This document shows positions 21,586 through 32,984 of a stretch of DNA of 64,000 nucleotides, in pieces (position 1 is the first letter of the stretch; every line of letters begins with the position of its first letter). The position numbers and the translations under genes are program-made. The notes beneath the pieces are model-generated. The model did no database searches, was not told where the DNA came from, and worked only from the letters and a program-made list of their open reading frames with translations. The DNA lies in NCBI GenBank assembly GCA_033807775.1, contig CM066315.1, positions 59,736,820 to 59,800,819 of the forward strand. Direction: 5' to 3'. This DNA comes from Saussurea involucrata (lineage: Eukaryota > Streptophyta > Magnoliopsida > Asterales > Asteraceae).

Positions 21586-24500
21586 ATGTTTAAACCCGTC
21601 AAGCAAAAGCGCCGTAAATTCGCTCCTGAAAGAAATAAGGTAATAAACGATGAGGTCGATAACCTCCTCAAGACAGGAAAGATCCGAGAAGTAAAGTATC
21701 CCGACTGGCTTGCTAATGTCGTGGTCGTGGCTAAGAAGAATGGAAAATGGAGGGTCTGTATCGACTTCACCGATCTCAATAAGGCTTGCCCGAAAGATCC
21801 TTTCCCATTACCGCATATCGACGCCATGGTCGACGCAACCGCAGGACATGAACTATTGACCTTTATGGATGCCTATTCAGGGTATAACCAAATCTTAATA
21901 CACGTCGAGGACCAGGAGAAAACCGCTTTTATGACGGACCGAGGTATTTACTGTTATAAAGTTATGCCTTTCGGACTAAAAAATGCAGGATCCACCTATC
22001 AGCGTCTAGTGAATAAAATGTTCAAAAACCATCTCGGCGACACAATGGAGGTATATATTGATGACATGCTCGTCAAGTCAAAGCAAGCGGTCGATCATGT
22101 CGAGCATCTGAGGCAATCGTTCGATATCCTTAGAAAGTACAACATGAAGCTCAACCCGACGAAGTGTTCCTTCGGCGTCAGTGCTGGAAAATTCCTGGGT
22201 TATATGGTCACTCGCCGTGGCATCGAAGCTAATCCCGACCAGATCAAGGCCATTATCGAGATCAAATCTCCCCGAAATTTCAAAGAAGTCCAAAGGCTCA
22301 CTGGTCGGGTAGCGGCTCTAAACAGGTTCATCTCCCGATCCTCAGATAAATGTCACCTATTTTATAATGTCCTCAGGAAGAACAGAGGTTTCGACTGGAC
22401 CGACGATCATGAGCAAGCATTGCAAAAACTCAAAGATTACACGGCGTCACCTCCTTTGTTGTCAAAACCTCACGATCATGAAATACTACAGCTATATTTG
22501 GCCGTCAGTCCTAACGCCGTAAGTGCAGTCTTGACACGAGAAGATGAAAAGCAGCAATTACCAATTTACTATGTAAGTAAATCTCTTTTAGACGCGGAAA
22601 CCAGGTATTCCTCTATGGAAAAATTGCTTTTGTCGCTAGTCACAGCTGCTAAAAAACTGCGACACTATTTTGAGTCGCATCCCATTACTGTCGTAACTAA
22701 CTTCCCTCTTAAGTCTGTCTTAAGAAAACCTGAGCTGACAGGTCGCTTATCAAAATGGAGCATATATCTCAGTAGTTACGACATAGAATTCAAACCCAGG
22801 ACTGCGATCAAATCGCAAGCCTTGGCAGATTTTATTGCTGATTTCAGCCCTGAACTGGAAAAAGAAGCACAGCTCGAAGTGTCAGCTGTGGCGACTCACG
22901 ACGACGTGCCTTGGATTTTACATGTCGACGAATCATCTAACATTAGAGGCTCAGGACTAGGCGTCGTCTTAAAGTCGCCACAGGGGGGCAAGATGGTATA
23001 CTCAGTTCGATGCAATTTTAAGACTACCAACAACGAAGCTGAATACGAAGCCCTGATCATGGGAATGAATATGGCCCACGACTTGGAGGCAACCGCGTTG
23101 CATGTCAAGAGCGATTCCCTGCTGGTAGTAAATCAAATCAATGGAGAATTCGCAGCCAAGGATTCAAAAATGACAGCATATCTAAGCGTGGCAAAAGAAA
23201 TTTCCAAAAAATTTAAATCTTTTTCTATTGAACAGATTCCGCGAGACCAGAACACTCAGGCCGACGCATTGGCAAACCTTGGGTCCGCTTTAGTTGAACC
23301 AATATTTGATGTTATTCCTATGATTCACCTGGCAACGCCGTCCATTGGAAACACAGACGTCATCCAGATCGAAGACGAAGAAGATGATTTGTCACGCGAC
23401 ATTCGAAATTTCCTCGTGCACGACCAACTCCCCGAAGACAAGATGGAGGCTCGAAAAATTAGATTCAAAGCATCTAAATACGTCATGATCGAAAATAAGC
23501 TTTATCGGCGATCATCGACGGGCCTAAATTTAAGGTGTGTCATCAGCAAAAATCAAGCCCAGAAAATCCTCCAAGAGATGCACGACGGCGAATGTGGTAA
23601 TCATTCAGGAGGTCGTAGCTTGGCTAATCGTATCTCCCGACAAGGGTATTTTTGGCCGACACTGCGACAAGACGCTGTCAAGTACGTACAGAATTGCGAC
23701 CCCTGTCAACGACACTCATGTATGTCTCATAAACCCTCGGAGCCTTTGGACTCAACGCTTGTCCCATGGCCTTTCATGAGATGGGGAATGAATATTGTCG
23801 GCAAACTACCACCTGCTCCGTGGCAAAAAGTATTCCTCCTCGTACTCACGGATTACTTTTCTAAATGGGTCGAAGCAGCTGCCTTCTCCCAAATTAGGGA
23901 TAAAGAAGTTATCTCCTTTATCCAGACTAACATCATATGCAGGTTTGGGATTCCATCCGAAATTGTCTGCGACAATGGATCCCAATTCATAAGCGACAGG
24001 ACCCAGCAGTTCTGCGATGACAGGAATATCAAACTAACAACCTCAACTCCCAGATATCCCCAAGCTAATGGACTTGCCGAGTCAAGCAATAAGACTATTA
24101 TAACTTTGATCAAGAAACGATTAAAAGCTACAAAGGGAAGGTGGGTCGAAGAACTCCCTTCGGTCCTATGGGCAAATCGCACGACGCCACGCACGTCCAC
24201 TGGGCAAACCCCCTTCTCTCTCGTCTATGGTTGCGAAGCCGTCCTACCGATCGAAGTTCATCTCCCAACTTCGAGGCACACATCCGTCGACCACAACCTG
24301 GTTGATTTGAGTTATGACCTCGACGCCCTTGAAGAGCTCAGAGAATCGGCCTTGATCAGAATGGCGTCACAGAAGCAGGCAGTCGAGCGACATTTCAATA
24401 AGCACGTCAAAGTTAAAATCTTTCAAGAAGGCGATTATGTCCTCCGTCGAGTATTCCCGAATACCCAGGAGCTCAACGCAGGTAAACTTTCTACCAAATG

Positions 24501-24621
24501 GGAAGGTCCCTATCGTATCTCCGAAGTCGTTGGTAAAGGAGCCTATCTACTTCGAACCCTCGACAATCAGGAAATCCCACAAAGTTGGAATGCGACGCAT
24601 TTGAAAAAATATTTCTTTTAA
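21586..24621 (+). CDS. Element A Pol: reverse transcriptase, two RNase H domains, integrase
   Basis: Open frame of 1,011 residues; the start used is only the first Met after a frameshift. RT covers about residues 30-210, with FMDAYSGYNQI, MPFGLKNAGSTYQ and the catalytic YIDD at 157-160. The first, gypsy-type RNase H follows at about 290-425, with LYLAVS where a catalytic Asp is expected. A second archaeal-type RNase H lies at about 443-568, with D448, NNEAEYEAL, SDSLLVV and QADALA. The integrase has the HHCC zinc finger (about 665-705) and the core with D796 and E832 (35 residues between them). The first core Asp is replaced by N736 (GMNIVG instead of the usual GMDIVG). The C-terminus has the WEGPYRI motif. 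The enzymes copy RNA to DNA and insert it, in a cytoplasmic particle and then the nucleus. N736 and the upstream frameshifts should make this copy inactive, though the frame itself is intact. Confidence 0.93.
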   Translation: MFKPVKQKRRKFAPERNKVINDEVDNLLKTGKIREVKYPDWLANVVVVAKKNGKWRVCIDFTDLNKACPKDPFPLPHIDAMVDATAGHELLTFMDAYSGYNQILIHVEDQEKTAFMTDRGIYCYKVMPFGLKNAGSTYQRLVNKMFKNHLGDTMEVYIDDMLVKSKQAVDHVEHLRQSFDILRKYNMKLNPTKCSFGVSAGKFLGYMVTRRGIEANPDQIKAIIEIKSPRNFKEVQRLTGRVAALNRFISRSSDKCHLFYNVLRKNRGFDWTDDHEQALQKLKDYTASPPLLSKPHDHEILQLYLAVSPNAVSAVLTREDEKQQLPIYYVSKSLLDAETRYSSMEKLLLSLVTAAKKLRHYFESHPITVVTNFPLKSVLRKPELTGRLSKWSIYLSSYDIEFKPRTAIKSQALADFIADFSPELEKEAQLEVSAVATHDDVPWILHVDESSNIRGSGLGVVLKSPQGGKMVYSVRCNFKTTNNEAEYEALIMGMNMAHDLEATALHVKSDSLLVVNQINGEFAAKDSKMTAYLSVAKEISKKFKSFSIEQIPRDQNTQADALANLGSALVEPIFDVIPMIHLATPSIGNTDVIQIEDEEDDLSRDIRNFLVHDQLPEDKMEARKIRFKASKYVMIENKLYRRSSTGLNLRCVISKNQAQKILQEMHDGECGNHSGGRSLANRISRQGYFWPTLRQDAVKYVQNCDPCQRHSCMSHKPSEPLDSTLVPWPFMRWGMNIVGKLPPAPWQKVFLLVLTDYFSKWVEAAAFSQIRDKEVISFIQTNIICRFGIPSEIVCDNGSQFISDRTQQFCDDRNIKLTTSTPRYPQANGLAESSNKTIITLIKKRLKATKGRWVEELPSVLWANRTTPRTSTGQTPFSLVYGCEAVLPIEVHLPTSRHTSVDHNLVDLSYDLDALEELRESALIRMASQKQAVERHFNKHVKVKIFQEGDYVLRRVFPNTQELNAGKLSTKWEGPYRISEVVGKGAYLLRTLDNQEIPQSWNATHLKKYFF

Positions 24622-25462
24622 AATCGCCTTCCTATCATACAAAGTTTTCAGCACGACGGTAAGCATCGCAAAATCGTTGGTAAAACCACGACCGACCTCT
24701 AACGAACTTTATCGCAGGAACGCGCGACATGAGTATCCAAGTGCATGACTCGATTGTTTGATCACAGAGGCATATATTCTAAAGTTCCATCATATGATAC
24801 AGTCACATGTAAGGTCTAAACGATCCCTCGATCCAAGTTTCTGGAACTTAGAAAAACTTTGTATGTTATAACACATCGATGATATATATTTGTGTTTATT
24901 ATTACAGTCCAAATACATGATTTATGTTTCAACCGTTATATTGCAATAAAATCCTAAGTCGCACGACCCTCCGTTTATTTCATACTTTTATGATCAATAT
25001 TATCCACGACATATGTAATTAAAAACACGAGTTCAGCAAAAGAACGAACTTCATTGAACGATTACATATGAACGACCGATAGTCAGACAAGTAAATACAA
25101 AGTCAAAAGTCGTTGCATACCAACGGCTCGACCACCAACGGTCGAGCATGGGAAGCCTAGTTCATAAACCCAGAAAAAAGAAATTACCCTAAGATCTAAG
25201 GAAACATAGCAATTGCAAACTCTGCCCAAAGAAAACTCAGCCTTCGGAATCCTGACAATCCTGAAGAACTGATGCAAGGATCAAACGAGTATAGCCGGAG
25301 TTGTCTCCCAACCTTTCGCGCCATGGCATTCCGAGAATGTGGCCCTTAAGATTAATGATAAGGTTGGAGGAAGGAATATCTTCTCTTCGACAATCGACCT
25401 CCACTCCAACACCTCCAATTTCCTCACGTGTTTAGTGAAGGAAAACAAAAACATCTGTACGA
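24622..25462. other. Element A region between pol and the antisense gene remnant
   Basis: No sense-strand gene. On the minus strand it holds the 3' region of the antisense gene, including the hairpin at 25126-25147. Confidence 0.6.
25126..25147 (-). terminator. Conserved hairpin in the 3' region of the antisense gene (element A)
   Basis: On the minus strand CTCGACCGTTGGTGGTCGAG forms a perfect 7-bp stem. The same 20 bases occur at 32446-32465 downstream of the antisense gene of element C, whereas surrounding sequence is poorly conserved. A role in 3' end formation is a guess. Confidence 0.5.
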
Positions 25463-25948
25463 TTACAAAAAGAACGTATTAGCAAAACGCTCATCGAAAG
25501 AATAAACATTGGTAACACAAGTTTCGAAAGAAAAACTTACGAAAGACGCTAGTACGGCTAAACACAGTCCAATCTCTTCGATATAGATCCCTGGAAAATG
25601 CTCCTTGAAATATAAGAGCTGATATTTCCCCAGAAGCGGAAGCGACTTCGTCCTGACGAGGACATAGTCAGTCAAGAGGGATGAAGAAAACGCAAAGTTG
25701 ATCTCCATAAAATCCCCATCATTCTCTCCCGTCCTTACACCCTTGCCCCTGTCAGCTGATGAAAGGGTCGACGTGGTAGCAGAAGACATCGTTGCCAGAT
25801 GCGCAGAATCCTCGGACATCGCGTTTATCGCAACCAACATCGTCATCGATTTGGGTATCATAGCCCACGGTAGATCATCAGTCACCGGAGATTTGAAAAA
25901 AATCGAGATTCTAGAAAAGATGACTTTTCGAAAGCTTAAAGAAAACAA
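25463..25948 (-). pseudogene. Antisense ORF remnant of element A (Tat aORF)
   Basis: Minus-strand frame of 161 codons, antisense to pol. It shares with element C (31212-31747) and element B (56525-56933) the block ADRGKG / ADKGKG, then LLGKYQLLYFKEHFPG (LGKYQLPSFRECFDG in C), then ASFVSFSF. It lacks the N-terminal domain and the coiled coil seen in C. It is therefore a shortened copy of the antisense gene known between pol and the 3' LTR of some Tat elements. Confidence 0.75.
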
Positions 25949-25960
25949 TCCATTTTGATC

Positions 25961-25970
25961 TCTATTTATG
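25961..25970 (-). promoter_or_regulatory. TATA box of the antisense gene (element A)
   Basis: On the minus strand GCATAAATAGAGATC...ATGGAT. The same box and following bases occur at 28467-28474 (element B) and 30051-30060 (element C), each time just upstream of the antisense gene. Confidence 0.65.
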
Positions 25971-26239
25971 CAGGAAATCGTGACAGGTCGAGCCCTTCAA
26001 AAGATAGACACGCATCCCCGACTTTCATATGCCCCAGTAAATCACCGACACCTGGCATCGACAGCTGGAAAGCATCATCGTACGTCAGCATGACGTCACG
26101 ACCTCGTTCCTCTTTCGACTTCTCGTTCAATTAGAAGCGAACTAGTCTAGTTCCACGACAACCAGGTAAGTCCCTCAACCCAGGTCTCAAGTATTCGACA
26201 AGCAAAATTTAAAACTTAAATTGGACATTCAATTTTTAA

Positions 26240-26254
26240 ATTTTGGGGGCAAAC
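26240..26254 (+). promoter_or_regulatory. Element A polypurine tract
   Basis: TTTTGGGGGCAAAC directly before the 3' LTR. The reverse complement stands next to the left LTRs of elements B and C. Confidence 0.8.
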
Positions 26255-27113
26255 TGTTTGGGCAAAAAATCACGTCGTACGACCACGACCAGAGCAGGTA
26301 AGACGCACGTTATAATCCAAGTCTTGTATTAAGATAAGGTCTCGACAAGAACCCAGAAAACATCCGTCATCTCCCGTAAAAGGTAAGTCGTACGTCTCCC
26401 ATGACGCCCGACCATAGCATCGCCCGTCCCGTACGACCATCACGTAAAATCATTGCACCTACGACCAAAGCTAACGTTAACCTTGTCTGTTACGTTTGTG
26501 AAGTATTTAATGCAGGAGTCAAAGCCATTAACAGCAAGTAGTCGTAACGGACGAAGAGCATTATGGATAATCACTCCGGCAACCGTTCCCGACCGTTGTA
26601 ACCGTTAAAAAGAGCATTCATGGACTTAATTAATGACGCGGAGACTATAAATACTGAGTTCAGGCAATCATTTCAGGACATCTGAGACAACACAGAAGAA
26701 CTCTACAACAAATTCAAGTGAAGCATTCTCTCTCGAAGAACTCACTCTCGACGCACGACGACAACTTTCGACCAACAGTTATTTACACTTTGTATTCACA
26801 CAACAAACACCTGTTTTTACATTCAAACACTTGTACTCTACATTTCGAAGCATTTCCTTCATTTGTATTGTAATCATTGTACGACCGACGCCAGTACCAA
26901 GGACATCGCCCCTGATTGGCGACCATAGTATAGCGATGACACCCACTGTCGTCCGCAGGTTTTTTCCTCGTTTGAGGTTTTTCCTGCGTCATCAAATCCC
27001 TTGTTTCTTTATTTTATTTATCGTCGCACGTCTCGTCGAAAGATTCTTTCTTTAGTTGTTTAAGTCCACATCGACCTTAAGTTGTCCCTTTGGTGCGATT
27101 TTTGGCATTAACA
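26255..27113 (+). repeat. Element A 3' LTR
   Basis: Near copy of 20344-21201, ending GGCATTAACA before the duplication GTAGT. Confidence 0.95.
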
Positions 27114-27118
27114 GTAGT

Positions 27119-27324
27119 CGTTGGAAAGGATTGACGATTTTAGTATTAGTCACTTAGGGTGACAATAAGCATGATATTTGCTTTAAGTGGACCGTTTCGG
27201 GTCGAGATTGATGGTTGGATTAGAACCATAGACTTATTGAACCGACTTGGATTCGAGGAAAAACCGTAAGGTTAATCGATGTAATTCCCAACTTTGCCTT
27301 AAGAGGTTTGAGCATCCGGATGAC
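27119..27324 (+). other. Element I interior, between elements A and B
   Basis: About 200 bp continuing the leader of element I. Element B begins at 27325. The 5 bp before it are ATGAC; the other copy of that duplication would lie outside the window. Confidence 0.6.
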
Positions 27325-28171
27325 TGTTAATGCCAAAAATCGTCCAGAAGGATAACTTAAGGTTGATTGTGGAGCTTAACAACTAAAGAATGGGAATCTT
27401 TCGACAAACCGTACGACAAAGACAAAAAATGTAAAAGAGACGAAAGATTTTGGTGACGCGGAAAAAACCTCAACGAGGAAAAAACCCGCGGACGACTGTG
27501 GAGGTCGTCGCTGCACTATGATCGCCAAACAGGGGCGATATCCTTATGTCCAAGTGTCGAGAGTACAATGATTACAATACAAATGAAAGAAAGACTTTAA
27601 ATGTAAAGTAAAACAGGTGTATCGAATGTAAAAACTGGTGCGTCGTGTGTAGAAACTAAGCGTCGTGTGTAGAAACTAAGCGTCGTGTGTAGAAACTAAG
27701 CGTCGTGTGTGTAAGTCGTGCGTCGTGAGCGATCTTTCGAGAGAGAATTATTTGCTTCGAGTGTTCTTGAGAGTTCAGTTATGCCAAGATGTCAGAGATC
27801 AGATACGCGAAATGATGATTGAGCCTTTGTATTTATAGCCTTCGAACGCCTTGAATGATTCCATAAAAACTTCTTGTAACGGTCGTAACGGCTGCTGGGA
27901 TTAATGCTCGTAATTGACCTTGTCGGTTATGTCCGTTGGCCATTAATGGAGTTGATCCTGCATTAAACATAGAGAAAACATAACATTTGTATCATACGTT
28001 AGTCGGTCGAGGTCGCGAGGTACCTTACGACAGTCAAGTGTCGTGAGTAACTTTCGACTTCAACTTTGGTTAGATGATGAAGTACTATGATTTTATCTTA
28101 TTATGGAAAAGTGTAATAAATGTTTTCCTTGCTTTGGTCGTGGTCGAGACTGACGAAATTTTACCCAAACA
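27325..28171 (-). repeat. Element B 3' LTR
   Basis: 847 bp, related to the LTRs of A and C. It contains a small tandem array of CGTCGTGTGTAGAAACTAAG, three to four units, at about 27635-27715. Confidence 0.88.
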
Positions 28172-28466
28172 GTTTGCCCCCAAAATTTAAAGATGGAGTG
28201 GCAAATTCAAATTTCAAATTTTTAAATTTTGTTGTCAGTCGAATGTCTAGGGTTATGACACGTGTCGAAAGTCGTTGGTTAGGAAACTGAATCGGTTTGA
28301 TTCTAACTAAGGGAGAGGTCGAAAAAGGGATAAGATCGTGACGTCATGTTGACGCATGATCGTGCTAAACAGCTGTAAGTGCCAGGTGTCGACGATCCGT
28401 GTAGTCATACGAAAAGACATGGGCACGTGTCGATCATCGGGTGACTCGACCTGACACAATTGTTTA

Positions 28467-28474
28467 CATAAATA
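28467..28474 (+). promoter_or_regulatory. TATA box of the antisense gene (element B)
   Basis: TTACATAAATAGAGACTC lies about 240 bp before the ATG of the antisense gene. Upstream blocks (CAGGTGTCGACGATCCGTG, GGTCATACGA-like) are shared with element C. Confidence 0.65.
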
Positions 28475-28713
28475 GAGACTCCCGATGGATTTTTTCCTTT
28501 TTCACACTTTCAGAGAGTTTAGAGAGAGAGATTTTTTCCTGATTTCTTGCTGTTCTTCGTCAAATCCTTTCCAAACCTGCAAGAATCTTTGACTCGATTA
28601 AGAACTTCGAGGTTTTTAGGCGCCTATATAAGGTACGACTCTTCATCTTTTGTAAGTCTGTCGCTAGAAAACTTAGGAAAAACCGGGATTTTTGGGTTTT
28701 TTCAAACTTGCAA

Positions 28714-28857
28714 ATGTCGACTGAGCCTATAAGTTCCATTCGAGAACAAGAGGATCTCGACGACCTTAGAAGTCTAGCAAAAATCCCTACGGGGATTACA
28801 TTAATTAGAGCAGGTCAGATTCGACCTGATATGTGTCCTGAAGGGTTCGTCGTCATA
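28714..28857 (+). pseudogene. Antisense gene of element B, first part of exon 1
   Basis: Open for 48 codons from ATG at 28714 (MSTEPISSIREQEDLDDLR... to MCPEGFVVI). It breaks exactly at the insertion of element C and resumes at 51345 with YEYPFKIGFEW in the same frame. This is the start of the domain known as putative gypsy-type transposon (Pfam Transposase_28, from memory). Confidence 0.85.
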
Positions 28858-29766
28858 TGTTAATGCCAAAAATCGCACCAAAGGGACAACTTAAGGTCGA
28901 TGTGGACTTTAACAACTAAAGAAAGGAATCATTCGACAAAGGCGTGCGACAAAGACAAAAATGAAAATGAGACAGAGGATTTGATGACGCAGGAAAAACC
29001 TCAACGAGGAAAAAACCTGCGAACGACAGTGGATGTCGTCGCTGCACTATGGTCGCCAATCAGGGGCGATGTCCTTGGTGTTCCGGGTGTCGATCGTACA
29101 GAGATTACAATATAAATGAAGGGAAAGACTTCGAAATGTAAAGTACAAGTGTTTGAAATGTAAAAACAGTGTGCGTCGTGTGTGAAAACAATGTGTGAAC
29201 TGTTGGTCGAGAGTGAAAGTCGTGCGTCGAGAGTGATCTTCTATGAATGATCTATTTGCTTCGAATGAATATTCTTCGAGTATTTGCGTTTGCTTCTGTT
29301 GTTCGATGTTCGATCGTTCAGTGTTCTATCTCTCTTCCTGTATTATTCGATGTCCTGAAACCGAGGATTGAACTTGGGATTTATAGTCTTCGGATGATTT
29401 TAATTGAATCATTAAGATCTTTGATGATTGTTGTAACGGTCGTCAGTTGTAACTCTTCATAATTGCTCTTCGTCGGTTATGACCGTTACTCATTAATGAC
29501 TTTGACTCCTGCATTAATCACTGAATAAATATAACAGTTGTATAACGTGTTAGTCGGCCGAGGTCGCATGATTCTACGCGACGGTCGTGCGAAGTAGACG
29601 ACGTCGAGGTCGAGTGTCGTGAGGAACTCTCGACTTACCTTTTAGGAGGGACGACGGAGGTTTTTTAGGTCATTGTCGGGACCTTATCTTAATACAAGAT
29701 ATAGCCCATAACATGTGTCTTACCTTTTCTGGTCGTGGTCGAGACCTGTGAAAGTTTGCCCAAACA
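28858..29766 (-). repeat. Element C 3' LTR
   Basis: Reversed TGTTTGGGCAAA...GGCATTAACA, followed by the reversed polypurine tract GTTTGCCCCCAAAATTTG. Confidence 0.93.
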
Positions 29767-30050
29767 GTTTGCCCCCAAAATTTGAAAGTAGGATGGCAAA
29801 TTCGAATTTTAAATTTTGCTTGTCGGGTGTTCAGGGTCTTGTGTTGGAAAATACCTTGGTTGTCTCGGAACCGGATTGGTTCAATTTTAACTGAACGAGA
29901 AGTCGAAGAGAAAACGAGGTCGTGACGTCATACTGACGCACGATTGTGCTTACCAGCTGTCTTTGACAGGTGTCGACGATCCGTGTGGTCATACGAAGGG
30001 ACGAGGGCACGCGGTGATCATCAAAGGATTCGACCTGACATGATCGACTG

Positions 30051-30060
30051 CATAAATAAA
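30051..30060 (+). promoter_or_regulatory. TATA box of the antisense gene (element C)
   Basis: GCATAAATAAAGATTACTATGGAT, about 260 bp before ATG 30317, aligned with the boxes of A and B. Confidence 0.65.
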
Positions 30061-30316
30061 GATTACTATGGATCTTTTCTTGTTTACGATTTCAGAGGGT
30101 TTTAAGCAAAGATTTCTTTAAGGGTTTTCTTGTCGATTTTCGTTCGATTATTTCTAAACCTGCAAGAATCTTTGACCTAATTAGGATTTTCTGAGATCAT
30201 ATAAGATACGACCTTCCAGTTTGCGTATGCGTCGCAAGTCTATTGCTAGAAAGCCTAGAAAAAACTGGGATATCTGGGGCCTTTCAGAAGTGCAAATCAA
30301 TTTAACGGGGTTGGCA

Positions 30317-32411
30317 ATGTCGACAAAGCCTAGAAGCACCATTAAAAACGAAGAAGATCTCGACGACTTTAGAAGTCTAGCGAGGATTCCTATGGGGATC
30401 ACCGTAAGCAAGGTTGGCAAGGTTCGACCGGAAATGTGCCCCGAGGGGTACGTCGTTATATACGAATACATGTTCAAGATAGGCTTTCATGGGCCATATT
30501 CGCCTCTGGTCAAAGAGTTCATGTGTGAATTCGATCTTTCACCGGGGCAACTGATGCCCCAGTTCTGGCGAGTTATCCTGATCATCGAACGACTTACCTC
30601 CAACTGGAATCCACTGATGAATGTGAGGGATCTACTGACGGCGTATAAGGTCAAAAGTGACCGGTACCGTCGCTATAGTTTGTTTTCAAGGTACAAGGGT
30701 GATCGTACCCTGGTTTTAAATACCGCGGTCAACGACCGTGGGTGGAAGAAGAGGTATGTATTCGTGCGGGTGTCGACGCTGGACACTGATAGTGACTGGA
30801 TTAGGGAGGTTGGAATATGACGGGTGAGCCTTTGATTGTACATTTTTATGTTATTCTGTTGCTCGGTTATTTTTTCGACTGATCTTCTTTTTTATGGGTA
30901 GATATTGATTTCGACAAGGTAGAGCCGGACGATGCTTCCCGGGCTAAGGTCGAAAAGTTCCTGGAGTTTAGTACTGAAGACCGGTCGTACGTCACGCGTC
31001 ATTTGGTAGACGAGGATGATGACACCGTTTTCTTGAGCGGCAGAGTGAGGATGGGTCGAGAGAGGAAAGGAGAAGATGAGAGAGAGGATTCTGAGGTGAC
31101 CGAGGAGAGAGAAGAGGAGGAAGTAGAGATAACTGGTAAGTATCTCTTTGCTTTTGCTCGTCCTAATCTATCTTTGTTCTCAATTGTCTAATTCTTTCTT
31201 TTACCATACAGGAGAATCTTGGGCGCCTGCAGCCATCGAGAAAATGGCTCAAGTCGAGCTAACTCGCAAGGCGAGTGTAGACAGGGGGAAGGATACCTCG
31301 ACAGCTGGGTCGGGGGTCTTAAAAAGAAAAGAAGTCCCGACATCTGGGTCGGGTCTCCACAAGAGGACGAGAATGTTCGTTTTGAGTGAACCATCGTCAA
31401 GGACGGGTGGTTCGTCGAGAGTCGTCCCGCCTGAGAGGGCTAAGGTATCGACCGTGATTATCGAGAAGGTTTATGACACAAGGTACGTTGATACGGCGCG
31501 ACCGGCGACGATGTCTTCTTTTGCCGTGTCAGGCCCTTCTTTCGCCGACAAGGGCAAGGGCGCGAAAACGGGCTCTGAAACGACGGTGAACTTTACGTTG
31601 CCGTCGGATTTTTTGGATGATAATGTCCTAGACGGGACGAAATTGTTCCCTCATTTGGGAAAGTATCAGCTCCCTTCTTTCAGAGAGTGTTTTGACGGAG
31701 TTTCTCTCGAGGATACTGAGGCCCATGTTGCTGGACTAGCGTTCATGGTAAGTCTATCTTTCAAGACTTTTGTTTATCTGTTGTCGACGTCGTATTCTTT
31801 GCTAATGTGTTTTCATATGTTTTTAGATGTTTCAGTCGTCTTTGGCGTTGTACGCTAAATCGACAAAGGTAGAAGGCTTAGTGGCTTCTGCCATCGAGAA
31901 AGAAGATGCGGCGTTAGAAAGGGAAAGGTCCACTTTAGAACGCGAAGAGGCGGCATCGGTGAAACTCGAAGATGCCTTGAAAGAGCTGGTGTCTCTCGAC
32001 CACGCGAGGGATGATATGAACTCGCGTCTAAAGGAGTCCCTGTCTGTGATGCACAATCAAAGGGAGAAACTGGAGGGGATGAAGGAATCCCTGGTTATGA
32101 AGGAGAAATAAGTTGAGGATTCTCAATCCAAAGCCGTGGATTTAGAGAAGGAGTTAGAGAAGTTGAGGGATGAGAATAAGTCCATCTTTTCCTTCGCTCG
32201 ACTCACTGCTCGAGCGGCTATCATGCGAAATCACTTGCTAGGCAAGAATCCTGTGGCCTCAGCGTCGGACGAGTTGGATCTGTTCTTCAAGGAGGTCGGG
32301 ACCGAGAGAGAGCTCGACTCGGATGATGAGAAGGAGGTCGAGGAGGAGGAGGAGGGTTTCCAGGGTGACGTGTCGGGCAAAGATGCGACCGACGTCCCTC
32401 CCAAACCTTAG
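30317..32411 (+). pseudogene. Antisense gene of element C (Tat aORF), four exons, two lesions
   Basis: Plus-strand gene opposite to gag-pro. The exon model is 30317-30821 (ATGTCGACAAAG...), 30902-31135, 31212-31747 and 31827-32411. Each intron has GT-AG ends (GTGAGC, GTAAGT, GTAAGT) and the phases of exons 2-4 join. The N-terminal part has CPEGYVVIYEYMFKIGFHGPYSPL and NDRGWKKRYVFV, the gypsy-type Transposase_28 domain (name from memory; it is not a proven transposase). Then come an acidic Glu/Arg-rich stretch, the LGKYQLPSFRECFDG block, and a coiled coil (31850-32230, AALERERSTLEREEA). Exon 1 is shifted by one base near its end compared with B, and TAA at 32109-32111 interrupts exon 4. The function of this protein in Tat elements is unknown. 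Confidence 0.75.
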
Positions 32412-32445
32412 AAAGATATCTTCGTCTATTTCTGTTTCTTTGTTT

Positions 32446-32466
32446 CTCGACCGTTGGTGGTCGAGC
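32446..32466 (+). terminator. Conserved hairpin after the antisense gene (element C)
   Basis: CTCGACCGTTGGTGGTCGAG, 35 bp after the stop codon, followed by TTTTTGTAAATG. Identical to the element in A at 25126-25147. A 3'-end role is inference. Confidence 0.5.
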
Positions 32467-32984
32467 TTTTTGTAAATGACAGTTTATTCGATGAATGAAA
32501 CTTGGGCTTCTTTTGAGCTTGTGTTTTATAAAATATCACATCGACTGTCAAATTCATAAAATACAAGGAATCATGCGACTTAGGCATCTATTGTAACACA
32601 ATAACTGGAATGTAAGCCATAAGACTTTTAAATCGTATATATAAACATAAGCACATGCGACTAAAGCATACATTCGGAGTATGAAATTTTTCTATGTTAA
32701 GAAACTTAGATCATGAGATTGCTAGACCTCGCGATCGTACGACTAAGTCGTGCGATTAAATCGAATCGTGTGCCCCTGTAGAAGGATGATCAAGTCATAG
32801 ACCTGATCGTTTATGTCATGCGACCTTGCGAAACTAGAGTCGTTTGATTATTGTCGTGCGATTATTTTCTGACGCGTCGTGCCCAACTACGTGGGACGTC
32901 TTGATTATTGCTACCATCTTGGCCCCTTGTGGTGATTCTAAGACGATACACTAAATGTCGTTGTGAGTCACCACAATAGAAGGT
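32467..32984. other. Element C, deletion junction between protease and antisense gene
   Basis: About 500 bp without coding sequence where pol (about 3 kb in element A) would be expected. Confidence 0.6.

Larger units (their letters stand above)
20344..27113 (+). mobile_element. Element A: Tat-lineage Ty3-gypsy retrotransposon lacking gag and protease
   Basis: Complete ends: 5' LTR 20344-21201 (858 bp), 3' LTR 26255-27113 (859 bp), target duplication GTAGT (20339-20343 and 27114-27118). By eye the LTRs differ at about 15 positions plus one indel, mostly transitions, so the insertion is fairly young. The order is LTR, tRNA-Lys primer site, a remnant of the gag start, pol (RT, RNase H, second RNase H, integrase), an antisense gene remnant, polypurine tract, LTR. 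The second RNase H of archaeal type and the antisense gene mark the Tat lineage. Gag and protease are deleted, and the pol N-terminus has two frameshifts, so A cannot move without help. Confidence 0.95.

Noticed and set aside
23853..24200. Minus-strand frame of 115 codons opposite to the integrase of element A
   Set aside because: Shadow of the integrase frame; it has no matching frame conserved elsewhere in the window.
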